A stretch of DNA of 64,000 nt from Pseudomonas putida (GTDB taxonomy: Bacteria; Pseudomonadota; Gammaproteobacteria; Pseudomonadales; Pseudomonadaceae). Every line of letters begins with the position of its first letter. Within the stretch, counting starts at the first letter, position 1. Of the stretch, positions 1 through 8,054 are shown piece by piece. Where the stretch lies: NCBI RefSeq assembly GCF_002906855.1, contig NZ_MINI01000048.1, positions 248,001 to 312,000 on the forward strand, given 5' to 3'. Under the pieces are notes generated by a model. That model saw nothing but the letters and a program-made list of their open reading frames with translations, ran no database searches and was not told the DNA's origin. The translations under genes and the position numbers were made by a program.

Positions 1-2
1 AC

Positions 3-278
3 GCCGTCACCCAGTCCGCTGTGAATTCCGCCGTCAGTGCCGGTGGTACCGAGTTCGCTGCCGTGGAAATGAAAGCGGCCCAGGACAAGTTCAAGCAGGC
101 CGAAATCGCCATGCACGACAAAAAGTATGACGAGGCCAAGCGCCTGGCCGAGCAAGCCGAATGGGACGCGCGCGTTGCCGAGCGCAAAGCCCAGGCAGCC
201 AAGGCCCAGAAGGCCGTGCAGGATGCCCGCCAGGGCGTTCAGGACGTGCGTCAGGAAGGCCTGCGCAGCGCTGAATGA
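3..278 (+). CDS. DUF4398 domain protein (5' end outside window)
   Basis: The reading frame is already open at the left edge, so the start and any signal peptide lie outside the window. The visible part is a highly charged Ala/Lys/Glu/Gln-rich helix, with 'AQDKFKQAE' followed by 'YDEAKRLAEQAEWDARVAE', which is typical of DUF4398, a periplasmic coiled-coil helical domain. It ends 50 bp before an OmpA lipoprotein that carries the same kind of helix, so the two are probably co-transcribed and may act together at the cell envelope. No enzymatic residues are visible and the function is unknown. The family call rests on sequence character only. Confidence 0.75.
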   Translation, partial: AVTQSAVNSAVSAGGTEFAAVEMKAAQDKFKQAEIAMHDKKYDEAKRLAEQAEWDARVAERKAQAAKAQKAVQDARQGVQDVRQEGLRSAE

Positions 279-328
279 GCGCCGCCATGCCAACCCGAGC
301 CTTCGCAACTGATCAAAGGATGAACACT

Positions 329-1120
329 ATGCGCAACTACGTCATGATTCCCGCCCTGCTGGCCCTGAGCATCAGCCTCGCTGCCTGCTCCCACGACCCG
401 AACCCCAACCTGGAGTCGGCCCGCACCAACTTCTCGGCGCTGCAGAGCGACCCACAGTCGAGCAAGGTCGCCGCGCTCGAGACCAAGGATGCCCAGGACT
501 GGCTGAACAAGGCCGACAAGGCCTTCATGGACCGTGAAAACACCGAGAAGGTCGACCAACTCGCCTACCTGACCAACCAGCGTGTCGAAGTGGCCAAGGA
601 AACCATCGCCCTGCGTACCGCCGAGAACGAGCTGAAGAACGCCTCGGCCCAGCGCGCCCAGGCCAAGCTCGATGCCCGCGACGCGCAGATCGCCAAGCTG
701 CAGGAAAGCCTCAACGCCAAGCAGACCGACCGCGGTACCTTGGTGACCTTCGGTGACGTGCTGTTCGACTTCAACAAGGCCACGCTCAAGAGCAACGCCT
801 ACCCGAACATCACCAAGCTGGCCCAGTTCCTTCAGGAGAACCCGGAGCGCAAGGTGATCGTCGAGGGTTACACCGACAGCGTCGGCTCGGCCAACTACAA
901 CCAGACCCTGTCCGAACGCCGCGCTGCCAGCGTGCGCATGGCGCTGGTGCGCGCAGGCGTCGACCCGGCACGCATCGTCGCCCAGGGATATGGCAAGGAA
1001 TACCCGGTGGCGGATAACGGCAGCAACTCGGGCCGTGCGCAGAACCGTCGGGTGGAGGTAACCATCTCCAACGACAACCAACCGGTGTCACCTCGTTCGG
1101 TGAGCCAGATTCAGCAATAA
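329..1120 (+). CDS. OmpA-family lipoprotein with N-terminal DUF4398-like helix
   Basis: A 263-residue outer-membrane lipoprotein. The start at 329 is chosen because AAAGGA lies 8 bases upstream and the protein then opens with a lipoprotein signal ending in LAAC (Cys20). Residues about 25-150 form a charged helical region like the neighbouring DUF4398 protein. Residues about 150-255 form an OmpA C-terminal peptidoglycan-binding domain, with 'VLFDFNKATL', 'VEGYTDSVGS', 'LSERRAASV' and 'NRRVEV'. By family knowledge such proteins tether the outer membrane to peptidoglycan. A strong terminator follows. An upstream in-frame ATG at 320 is too close to the ribosome binding site. Confidence 0.9.
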   Translation: MRNYVMIPALLALSISLAACSHDPNPNLESARTNFSALQSDPQSSKVAALETKDAQDWLNKADKAFMDRENTEKVDQLAYLTNQRVEVAKETIALRTAENELKNASAQRAQAKLDARDAQIAKLQESLNAKQTDRGTLVTFGDVLFDFNKATLKSNAYPNITKLAQFLQENPERKVIVEGYTDSVGSANYNQTLSERRAASVRMALVRAGVDPARIVAQGYGKEYPVADNGSNSGRAQNRRVEVTISNDNQPVSPRSVSQIQQ

Positions 1121-1140
1121 GGCTGCCGAAAAAACTGGAA

Positions 1141-1165
1141 CCCCGCCTTGATGGCGGGGTTTTTC
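1141..1165 (+). terminator. Rho-independent terminator of the OmpA operon
   Basis: The perfect stem CCCCGCC / GGCGGGG with a 4-base TTGA loop is followed directly by a T run, 20 bases after the OmpA-lipoprotein stop codon. Confidence 0.9.
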
Positions 1166-1261
1166 ATGCATGCACGCTGGCAACTAAAAGCTAAGACCGT
1201 GAATTCGATGTAAGGGCAAGTAAAGAGTTCGGAAAGCGGGATGGCACAGGCTTCGCCCGTG

Positions 1262-1287
1262 TTCGCGGGCAAGCCCGCTCCCACAGG
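1262..1287. repeat. Single REP element
   Basis: The sequence TCGCGGGCAAGCCCGCTCC with flanking CCACAGG matches the P. putida-type REP core also seen near 18.7 and 45.5 kb. It lies in the convergent gap between the OmpA gene and the minus-strand gene ending at 1344. Confidence 0.8.
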
Positions 1288-1343
1288 AATGGCGGCAGCT
1301 TTTAACATTTGGGCAAGACAGTTGCTCCCGCCTGACCTGAGAT

Positions 1344-1670
1344 TCACTGCATCTGCTGCGGCGTCTCCTGGCCCATGCAGCGCACTGCACGCTTGCGACT
1401 GTCCACCAGCACGCCAGTCAGGCCTTTCTGCTCGGTATCGAACAGCACCAGCACACCATCCACGCACTGGGCCACCTGCGGCGCCGGGTCGAGGGAGACC
1501 TTGTAGTCCTCGCCAGGAATCGTCTTGAGCATGGTGAAGTCCTGCAGCAGCAGCGCATCCTCGGGTTTGGCGAAATGCAGGTAGCCGTAGTACCAGAGGG
1601 CTCCCACCGTCACGATGATGCTGCCGACACCGGTCAGGATCAGCGGGATGGCGTTGCGTTCTTCACTCAT
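1344..1670 (-). CDS. Small single-pass membrane protein, unknown function
   Basis: A 108-residue protein that I do not recognise. Residues about 8-30 form one hydrophobic segment ('IPLILTGVGSIIVTVGALWYYGY'-like). The rest is a soluble domain with two cysteines, in 'VAQCVDG' and 'AVRCMGQ', which could form a disulfide if the domain is periplasmic. Its ATG overlaps the stop of the upstream hydrolase gene by 4 bases, so it is translationally coupled and probably the last gene of the cluster that starts at 4413. No catalytic motif is visible. Confidence 0.75.
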   Translation of the reverse strand: MSEERNAIPLILTGVGSIIVTVGALWYYGYLHFAKPEDALLLQDFTMLKTIPGEDYKVSLDPAPQVAQCVDGVLVLFDTEQKGLTGVLVDSRKRAVRCMGQETPQQMQ

Positions 1671-2590
1671 TGCTTGTTCTTCTCTTCAGGGTAGTTGGGC
1701 ACTTCGGCAAGCCGCCGCAGGCCGTTGAAGTGGCTGGGGTCATCGAGGAAGCGCAGCATCACCTGGCGCCACACCGGGTCGGCGAAGGTCTGCACGTGCC
1801 CCCCACGGGTCAGCTGCAGCACCCGCGGGGGCGGTGCGTGCTGGTACAGGCGGATGCCGTTGTCCATCGGCACCAGGTTGTCGTCGATGCTGTGGAAGAA
1901 CAGCTTCGGCGGGCTGCTCAGCTGCTCGATCGAATGGATCGCGCTGTCGCCGTCCGGCACCAGCCAGGACAGCGGCACCTGCAGCGGCCAGGTCATCCAC
2001 GAGGTACTCAGTGCGTAGCGGCCGACCGCACGGTAACTGGCCGGCACACCGTCGAACACCAGGGCACTGAAGCGCTGGCGCTGCTCGGGGTGCTGCGCCA
2101 GGTAGTGAATCGCCATTGCCCCGCCGAGGCTCTGGCCAAGCAGCACCAGCGGCTTGCCCTTGACCTCGGGGGCCTGGGCCAGCCAGGCCATGGCCGCGTC
2201 GATGTCCTGATAGACCTCGGGCAAGCTCGGCGAGCCCTCGGACAGGCCATAGCCACGGTAGTCGATCATCAGCACCTGGTAGCCCTGCTCCGGCAGCCAG
2301 TAGCTGCCGCCAAGATGCCCTGGCAGATTGCCGCCGTTGCCATGCAGGTGCAGCACCGTCCCCTTCACCTCCACGCCTGCCTTGGCCGGCAGCCACCAAC
2401 CGTGCAGGCGCAGGCCATCGGCGGTGGTCAGGCTGATATCGCGATACTCCAGCTTGGCCCGTTTCGGCGTGAACGGTTCGCCAGGTTCCGGGTAGAACAG
2501 CAGACTGCTGCAGCCACCCAGACCTAGCAGAAGCAAGCCCAGAACCAGCAGGCGGCAGCGCTCAGAGAATGTTCGCGTAGTCGGCTTCAA
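1667..2590 (-). CDS. Alpha/beta-hydrolase lipoprotein
   Basis: A 307-residue alpha/beta hydrolase with a lipoprotein signal ending LGGC (Cys27), so it is probably membrane-anchored and faces the periplasm. The nucleophile elbow GQSLGG places Ser154. The oxyanion region is 'HLHGNGGN', the acid is probably in 'DDNLVP' and the catalytic His in 'GGHVQTF'. The family is COG1073-like, with many uncharacterised esterases. The start overlaps the end of the upstream QEGLA-protein gene by 29 bases, and the stop overlaps the next gene by 4 bases, so this is a tight operon. The natural substrate is not predictable. Confidence 0.88.
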   Translation of the reverse strand: MKPTTRTFSERCRLLVLGLLLLGLGGCSSLLFYPEPGEPFTPKRAKLEYRDISLTTADGLRLHGWWLPAKAGVEVKGTVLHLHGNGGNLPGHLGGSYWLPEQGYQVLMIDYRGYGLSEGSPSLPEVYQDIDAAMAWLAQAPEVKGKPLVLLGQSLGGAMAIHYLAQHPEQRQRFSALVFDGVPASYRAVGRYALSTSWMTWPLQVPLSWLVPDGDSAIHSIEQLSSPPKLFFHSIDDNLVPMDNGIRLYQHAPPPRVLQLTRGGHVQTFADPVWRQVMLRFLDDPSHFNGLRRLAEVPNYPEEKNKQ

Positions 2591-3839
2591 TGCGATCCAG
2601 GCTCAAGTGGTTGAGGAAGTTGGAGAAGCACATCCAGGCCGACAGCGCGTTGAGGTCGCGGAACTGCTCCGGCAGGTACTTGGGTGGTTCCACCAGTCCC
2701 TCCTCGACCAGCTGGCGCAGGGTGCGCATGTCTTCCAGGGTGGTCTTGCCGCAGAACAGCAAAGGAATTTGCTCGAGCTTGCCCTTCTTCACGGCCAACT
2801 GAATGTAGTTGTAAACCATGATGAAGCCCTTGAGGTAGGACAAGTCCTTGGTGAATGGCAGGCCATTGGGCACCGAGCCGCGGAACACCCGGCTGGCGTT
2901 GCTGTAGCTCTGCGTCATCTCAAAGCCCTGCTCGCGGAAGAAGTCGAACACCTGCAGGAAATCGGCGCCCTCCTCGACCATGTGGATGGCGCGGGTGCGG
3001 TTGGTCAGCTTGCGCAGACGGCTGGGGTAGGACGCGAAGGCGATCACTTCCATGAGGATCGCCAGGCCTTCCTGGGTCACCGTCGACGAAGGCGGGCCCT
3101 TGGCCAGGAAGGTGCAGATCGGCTGGTTCAGGCCGTTGAGCGTGGTCCCCACGTGCACCAGCCCTTCATGCACCTCCAGCGCACGCACGTCACGGTTGTT
3201 GAACATGGCATCGGCGCGCACCTTGATGTAGTCGGCACCCGCTGCGGCATCGGCGACGATACCGTCCGACTCGAACACGCGGATGGTTTCCTCTGCCTCG
3301 CCGAACACCTTGTTCAGGCGGCGCTGGAGAATGTCCACGGCCTCCTTGGCGGTCAGGTTCTTCGGCTCGTCCTTGAGGTCGCCGCGCCCGTCGATGTTGT
3401 TCAGGTAGTCCGAGAGCATCAGCCCCAGGTCGGCCAGGGTCGGGTCACCGGCATGGAAGGCGTCGGAGGCGGCGCCGTACAACTCCTGGGAAATCAGCCC
3501 GAAGTCTTCGGTACCGCGGGCTTCGAGCATGCGCACGACCATGCGGTACTCGCGGCACATGCGCTTCATGATCTGCCCAACCGGGTTGAACTGGCCGAGC
3601 TGGCGAATGATGTCACGCTCGATGGCCTGGAACTCGGCCTTCACCGCGCTGGAGTCGAACGCCAGCGGGCGGGCCAGGTAGTACTCGCGATTGACGGCGG
3701 GCGGCTCCTTGCCCTTGGCCTTGAGGAAGCCCTGGCGAATGTTGTCGTCCCATTTCACCGCGTCCAGGACCCGGATCGGGGTCTGCGCCGCGACGATACG
3801 GTCGGACAGGGCGCGGATGGTTTGCTGGTATTCGTCCAC
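2562..3839 (-). CDS. QEGLA-motif protein (DUF1704/MATCAP-type putative metallopeptidase)
   Basis: A 425-residue protein of the 'flavohemoglobin expression-modulating QEGLA motif' family (TIGR02421/DUF1704). It carries HEGLVH (His224, Glu225, His229), an HExxxH zinc-site pattern, and the family QEGLA motif about 27 residues later (Glu257). Eukaryotic relatives (MATCAP) are zinc tyrosine carboxypeptidases, so a peptidase role is plausible here but inferred. A GTG start at 3839 is chosen because AAGGAG lies six bases upstream; the open frame extends further but that part overlaps the preceding gene. It sits between two lipoprotein genes in the same operon. Confidence 0.88.
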   Translation of the reverse strand: MDEYQQTIRALSDRIVAAQTPIRVLDAVKWDDNIRQGFLKAKGKEPPAVNREYYLARPLAFDSSAVKAEFQAIERDIIRQLGQFNPVGQIMKRMCREYRMVVRMLEARGTEDFGLISQELYGAASDAFHAGDPTLADLGLMLSDYLNNIDGRGDLKDEPKNLTAKEAVDILQRRLNKVFGEAEETIRVFESDGIVADAAAGADYIKVRADAMFNNRDVRALEVHEGLVHVGTTLNGLNQPICTFLAKGPPSSTVTQEGLAILMEVIAFASYPSRLRKLTNRTRAIHMVEEGADFLQVFDFFREQGFEMTQSYSNASRVFRGSVPNGLPFTKDLSYLKGFIMVYNYIQLAVKKGKLEQIPLLFCGKTTLEDMRTLRQLVEEGLVEPPKYLPEQFRDLNALSAWMCFSNFLNHLSLDRIEADYANIL

Positions 3840-3864
3840 GGAGGACTCCTTGATCAGATCCTGA

Positions 3865-4413
3865 CTATTTGCCGCTGCGCTGGAACCGCGCCACTTCGAC
3901 GAACAGGTCGGAGTTCGCCGGGTCATCCAGATATGCCAGCACCCGCGGCGACGGGCTGTCGATCAGCACACCCTCGCCGCTTTCCTCCGGCACCTCGGTG
4001 CTGCGCCCGGTCAGTTCCTTCTTCTCGACCGCCTGCTGCACCTGCTCGACATCGAGGTTGTAGACCACCAGCTCCTTGCCATCGACGATATCGAAACCGC
4101 CGATCAGGAAGTTGCCGCCCAGGCGCTTGGGCACGCCAGCCGACAGGTACCAACGGTTGCCATGTCGCGAGACGGTGAAGGTGTATTCCTCGGGCGCCTT
4201 GCCCTTGGCCGTGGCCACCGCCTTGTAGGCATCGCCACCGCTGCGGCTGATGGTCAGCTTCAGTGGCTCGCCCCAGGCGTCCTTGCTGCTCCATTTGCCG
4301 AGCAAGGCCTTGGGCGCCGCCTGGTTGCTCGGCAGCGGCTCATGAAAAGTCACCAGACAACCGCCCAGCAGGAGGAATGACAACGTCAACAACACCACAC
4401 GCCAGGCTTTCAT
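3865..4413 (-). CDS. Lipoprotein of unknown function
   Basis: A 182-residue protein with a lipoprotein signal ending LLGGC (Cys19). The mature part has a 'LLGKWSSKDAWGEPLKLTI' segment and alternating hydrophobic strands, suggesting a small beta-rich periplasmic domain, followed by a charged C-terminal part ('VEKKELTGRS') that may be helical. I do not recognise a named family. It is the first gene of a four-gene minus-strand cluster: the QEGLA protein starts 25 bases after its stop. A lipid-anchored partner of the putative peptidase or hydrolase is possible but not shown. Confidence 0.75.
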   Translation of the reverse strand: MKAWRVVLLTLSFLLLGGCLVTFHEPLPSNQAAPKALLGKWSSKDAWGEPLKLTISRSGGDAYKAVATAKGKAPEEYTFTVSRHGNRWYLSAGVPKRLGGNFLIGGFDIVDGKELVVYNLDVEQVQQAVEKKELTGRSTEVPEESGEGVLIDSPSPRVLAYLDDPANSDLFVEVARFQRSGK

Positions 4414-4442
4414 CAGGTTCTCCTTGAAAGTTCGGTCTCAGC

Positions 4443-5159
4443 TCAGGCCGATGCCAACACCAGGTGAAGGTAACGGGTAAGCATAGCGAGCATCTGCCCA
4501 TCGGCTTGCGTATCGGCATCCTTGAGCAGGCCCTGATATTCCATCTGCTCGATAATCGCCGTCAACATTTGGGCGTCCTGTTCCGGTTGCTGCGAGCCAA
4601 CCACCTGCAGCAGCTGACGGGCGCCGTGCAGCAGAATCTGCTCATGAGCGCGCACCAGCTCGGCCAGGCGCGGGCACAGCAGGGCCTCCTGGCGGAAGGC
4701 CTGCTCGGCCATCATGAAATCGCGGCGGTTGAGCAACTGGCGCTGGACATAATCGGCGGTCATGCGGGCGATTTCGTCGGCCAGTCGCGCCCGCGACTGC
4801 ACGCTGCCATCACCCTGGGCCAGCAGCTGGCGCAGGACCACCTCGGTGTTGGCCCAGAGCTTGGCCATGTAGGCGGCGCTACGCTCGACGTACTGGGCGA
4901 AGGTATCGGTGAGCAGGTCTTCGATGTCCTTGAAGTAGTAGGTGGTGGCCGACAGCGGCACACCCGCCTCGGCGGCCACCGCACGGTGGCGCACGCCACG
5001 CACGCCATCGCGCACGACGATGCGCATGGCGGCGTCGAGGATCAGCTGGCGGCGCTGTTCGCTGCCTTGACGGGCGGTCTTGCGACCCTGGTACTGCACG
5101 CTCTCGGCGACGGCGGTGGCGATGCCAGCGGCGCCTTGTTGGGCCATTGCGGGTGTCAC
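4443..5159 (-). CDS. TetR-family transcriptional regulator
   Basis: About 238 residues. The N-terminal TetR helix-turn-helix is clear: 'QLILDAAMRIV', 'RHRAVAAEAGVPLSATTYYFKD', 'LLTDTF'. The C-terminal ligand-binding domain is all helical, and I cannot assign a ligand. I chose the GTG at 5159, with GAGGT 7 bases upstream. The longer frame from 5219 would translate a REP-element remnant, which is unlikely to be coding; an ATG at 5147 is the other option. It lies downstream of the lysS terminator on the same strand and therefore probably has its own promoter. Its targets are unknown; the adjacent lipoprotein cluster is a candidate. Confidence 0.85.
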   Translation of the reverse strand: MTPAMAQQGAAGIATAVAESVQYQGRKTARQGSEQRRQLILDAAMRIVVRDGVRGVRHRAVAAEAGVPLSATTYYFKDIEDLLTDTFAQYVERSAAYMAKLWANTEVVLRQLLAQGDGSVQSRARLADEIARMTADYVQRQLLNRRDFMMAEQAFRQEALLCPRLAELVRAHEQILLHGARQLLQVVGSQQPEQDAQMLTAIIEQMEYQGLLKDADTQADGQMLAMLTRYLHLVLASA

Positions 5160-5186
5160 AGTGGTTACCTCATGGACAGTGGTTTG

Positions 5187-5208
5187 CCTGTACCGCGAAG
5201 AGGCCGGC
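5187..5208. repeat. Truncated REP remnant
   Basis: CCTGTA is joined directly to CCGCGAAGAGGCCGGC, the two ends of the REP element seen at 18.7 kb (CCTGTAGGAGCGGGCTTGCC...CCGCGAAGAGGCC) with the middle missing. It lies just upstream of the TetR gene. Confidence 0.55.
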
Positions 5209-5237
5209 ACAGACAACATAAAGCTTCAGGCAAGAAA

Positions 5238-5259
5238 AAGCCGCCTCGAAAGGCGGCTT
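5238..5259 (-). terminator. Rho-independent terminator of prfB-lysS
   Basis: The 9-bp stem AAGCCGCCT / AGGCGGCTT with a 4-base loop starts 12 bases after the lysS stop. On the minus strand it runs into a T run (CTTTTTCTTG). Confidence 0.85.
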
Positions 5260-5270
5260 GTTCAGTTCAC

Positions 5271-6773
5271 TCAGGCCTGTGGGCGCATGTGCGGGAACAG
5301 GATCACGTCGCGAATCGACGGCGAGTTGGTCAGCAGCATCACCAGGCGGTCGATGCCGATACCTTCACCGGCGGTCGGCGGCATGCCGTACTCCAGGGCG
5401 CGTACGAAGTCGGCGTCGTAGTGCATGGCTTCGTCGTCACCGGCGTCCTTCTCGGCCACCTGGGCCAGGAAGCGCTCGGCCTGGTCTTCTGCATCGTTGA
5501 GCTCGGAGTAGGCGTTGGCGATCTCGCGGCCACCGATGAACAGTTCGAAGCGGTCTGTCACGGCCGGGTTGTCGTCGTTGCGACGGGCCAGCGGCGACAC
5601 TTCGAACGGGTACTCGGTGATGAAGTGCGGCTGCTCCAGCTTGTGCTCGACCAGCTCTTCGAAAATCATCACCTGCAGTTTACCCAGGCCTTCGTGGCCC
5701 AGCACCTTGGCGCCGGCCTTCTTGGCGATGTCGCGGGCACGGTCGACGTCCTGCAGGTCGGCAGCAGTCAGCTCCGGGTTGTACTTGAGGATCGAGTCGA
5801 ATACCGACAGGCGCGCGAACGGCTCGCCGAAGTGGAACACCTTGTCGCCGTACGGGACGTCGGTGGTGCCCAGTACCAGCAGCGCCAGCTCGCGGAACAG
5901 TTCCTCGGTGAGGTCCATGTTGTCGCGGTAGTCGGCGTAGGCCTGGTAGAACTCGAGCATGGTGAATTCAGGGTTGTGACGAGTCGAAACGCCTTCGTTA
6001 CGGAAGTTGCGGTTGATCTCGAACACTTTTTCAAAGCCACCGACCACCAGGCGCTTGAGGTACAGCTCCGGCGCGATACGCAGGAACATGGCCATGTCCA
6101 GGGCGTTGTGGTGGGTTTCGAACGGCTTGGCCGCGGCGCCGCCAGGGATGGTCTGCAGCATCGGCGTCTCGACTTCGAGGAAGTCGCGCTCGATGAGGAA
6201 CTTGCGGATGTGCGAGATCACCTGCGAACGCACACGGAAGGTGTGGCGGGTTTCTTCGTTGACCATCAGGTCGACGTAGCGCTGGCGGTAGCGCTGCTCG
6301 GTGTCGGTCAGGCCGTGGTGCTTGTCCGGCAGCGGGCGCAGTGACTTGGTCAGCAGGCGCACGTTGGTCATCTCGACGTACAGGTCGCCCTTGCCGGAAC
6401 GGGCCAGGGTGCCTTCGGCGCTGATGATGTCGCCCAGGTCCCAGGTCTTGACCGCGGCCAGGGTTTCTTCCGGCAGGGTCTTGCGGTTGACGTAGACCTG
6501 GATACGGCCGGTCATGTCCTGGATGACCATGAACGAGCCACGGTTGAGCATGATGCGGCCGGCAACCTTGACCGGGATCGCGGCTGCTTCCAGCTCTTCC
6601 TTGGTCTTGTCCGCGTACTGTTTCTGCAGGTCGTTGCAGTAGCTGTCGCGACGGAAGTCGTTGGGGAAGGCATTGCCCTTGGCACGCTCGGCGGCAAGTT
6701 TTTCCTTGCGCAGGGCGATCAGGGCGTTTTCTTCCTGTTGCAGGTCTTGCGATTCGGTCTTGAGGTCGCTCAT
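5271..6773 (-). CDS. lysS: Lysine--tRNA ligase (class II)
   Basis: A 500-residue cytoplasmic class II lysyl-tRNA synthetase that charges tRNA-Lys using ATP. The N-terminal OB-fold anticodon-binding domain spans about residues 55-165 ('VKVAGRIML', 'IQVYVNRK'). The catalytic domain shows motif 2 'FRNEGVSTRHNPEFTMLE' and motif 3 'GEGIGIDRLVMLL'. The length matches bacterial LysS. It lies 93 bases downstream of prfB, the conserved prfB-lysS order of enteric bacteria and pseudomonads, and is followed by a good terminator. Confidence 0.98.
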   Translation of the reverse strand: MSDLKTESQDLQQEENALIALRKEKLAAERAKGNAFPNDFRRDSYCNDLQKQYADKTKEELEAAAIPVKVAGRIMLNRGSFMVIQDMTGRIQVYVNRKTLPEETLAAVKTWDLGDIISAEGTLARSGKGDLYVEMTNVRLLTKSLRPLPDKHHGLTDTEQRYRQRYVDLMVNEETRHTFRVRSQVISHIRKFLIERDFLEVETPMLQTIPGGAAAKPFETHHNALDMAMFLRIAPELYLKRLVVGGFEKVFEINRNFRNEGVSTRHNPEFTMLEFYQAYADYRDNMDLTEELFRELALLVLGTTDVPYGDKVFHFGEPFARLSVFDSILKYNPELTAADLQDVDRARDIAKKAGAKVLGHEGLGKLQVMIFEELVEHKLEQPHFITEYPFEVSPLARRNDDNPAVTDRFELFIGGREIANAYSELNDAEDQAERFLAQVAEKDAGDDEAMHYDADFVRALEYGMPPTAGEGIGIDRLVMLLTNSPSIRDVILFPHMRPQA

Positions 6774-6866
6774 GTCGTCATTCTTTCCATCAGGTATTCG
6801 TTGCCCTTTTCGGGCAGGGCACGCGCTACCGGCGGGTAGCCAGGCAGCGCGGCGGTGGTGTGCGGC

Positions 6867-7962
6867 TTACAGGCCCTGCTTGAGGCTCGCTTCCAGGTAC
6901 TGGTCGATGTCGCCGTCCAGCACCTTGTTGCAGTCGCTGCGCTCGACGCCGGTCCGCAGGTCCTTGATGCGCGAGTCATCCAGCACGTAGGAACGGATCT
7001 GGTGGCCCCAGCCGATGTCCGACTTGCTGTCTTCCAGCGCCTGGGAGGCGGCGTTGCGCTTCTGCATTTCCAGCTCATACAACTTGGCCCGCAGCATTTT
7101 CATGGCGGTGTCCTTGTTGGCGTGCTGGGAGCGTTCGTTCTGGCAAGCCACCACGGTGTTGGTCGGTACGTGGGTGATACGCACCGCCGAGTCGGTGGTG
7201 TTCACGTGCTGACCACCGGCACCGGAGGAGCGGTAGGTGTCGATGCGCAGGTCGGACGGGTTGATCTCGATCTCGACCTTGTCGTCGATCTCGGGGGACA
7301 CGAACACCGCCGAGAACGAAGTGTGGCGACGCGCGCCGGAGTCGAACGGGCTCTTGCGCACCAGGCGGTGCACGCCGATCTCGGTACGCAGCCAGCCGAA
7401 GGCGTACTCGCCCTTGATGTGCACGGTGGCGCCCTTGATACCGGCGACTTCACCTTCGGAGAGTTCGATGATGGTGGCGTCGAAGCCACGCTTGTCGGCC
7501 CAGCGCAGGTACATGCGCAGCAGGATGTTGGCCCAGTCCTGCGCCTCGGTGCCGCCGGAGCCGGCCTGGATGTCCAGGTAGGCGTTGTTCATGTCCATCT
7601 CGCCGCTGAACATGCGACGGAACTCAAGCTGGGCCAGGGATTCTTCCAGGGCCTGCAGCTCGGTCTCGACATCGCTGACAGCGCCTTCGTCACCTTCCTC
7701 GACGGCCATGTCGAGCAGGTCCTTGCAGTCGGCAAGGCCGTTGGCCATCTTGTCCAGGGTCTCGACGACCTGCGCCAGCATGGCACGCTCGCGGCCCAGG
7801 GCCTGGGCGTACTCGGGCTTGTTCCAGACGGCAGCGTCTTCCAGCTCGCGGTTGACTTCGATCAGGCGGTCATGCTTGTGATCGTAGTCAAAGATACCCC
7901 CGAATGGACAGGGAACGCTCGGTGAGGTCCTTGATGGTGTTCAGGATTGGTTGGATTTCCAT
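6867..7962 (-). CDS. prfB: Peptide chain release factor 2 (programmed +1 frameshift)
   Basis: RF2 terminates translation at UGA and UAA. The first 24 codons run from ATG 7962 ('MEIQPILN') to an in-frame TGA at 7890-7888. Skipping one base gives a fused protein of about 364 residues, the normal RF2 length. The tripeptide anticodon SPF ('RKSPFDSG') and the GGQ motif ('GAGGQHVNTTD') are both present. The annotation must be joined as 7962-7891 plus 7889-6867. Initiating at the later ATG (7781) would lose the N-terminal domain. RF2 controls its own level through the frameshift. It is followed by lysS. Confidence 0.97.
7887..7902 (-). promoter_or_regulatory. prfB: prfB autoregulatory frameshift site
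   Basis: On the minus strand the sequence reads CGGGGGTATCTTTGAC: a Shine-Dalgarno-like GGGGG just before CTT TGA C, the classical RF2 recoding site. Low RF2 lets the ribosome slip +1 from CTT T and continue in the main frame. Confidence 0.95.
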
Positions 7963-8002
7963 GGGCGGCTGGCTCTCGTGCGAATTCGGTGAAAAGCCCG
8001 CG

Positions 8003-8008
8003 AGTATA
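8003..8008 (-). promoter_or_regulatory. Probable -10 box for prfB-lysS
   Basis: TATACT on the minus strand lies about 40 bases before the prfB ATG, in the gap after wspR. The upstream -35 is weak (CTGCCG at 17-bp spacing), so this is a moderate call. Confidence 0.45.
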
Positions 8009-8054
8009 ACCCATCCAAAGAACGGCGGCAGCCCGTTGGGCAGCGGCATCGGCC

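Noticed and set aside
4464..6344. 626-codon plus-strand open frame opposite TetR and lysS
   Set aside because: It is an antisense frame of well-recognised genes, with no ribosome binding site or family features.
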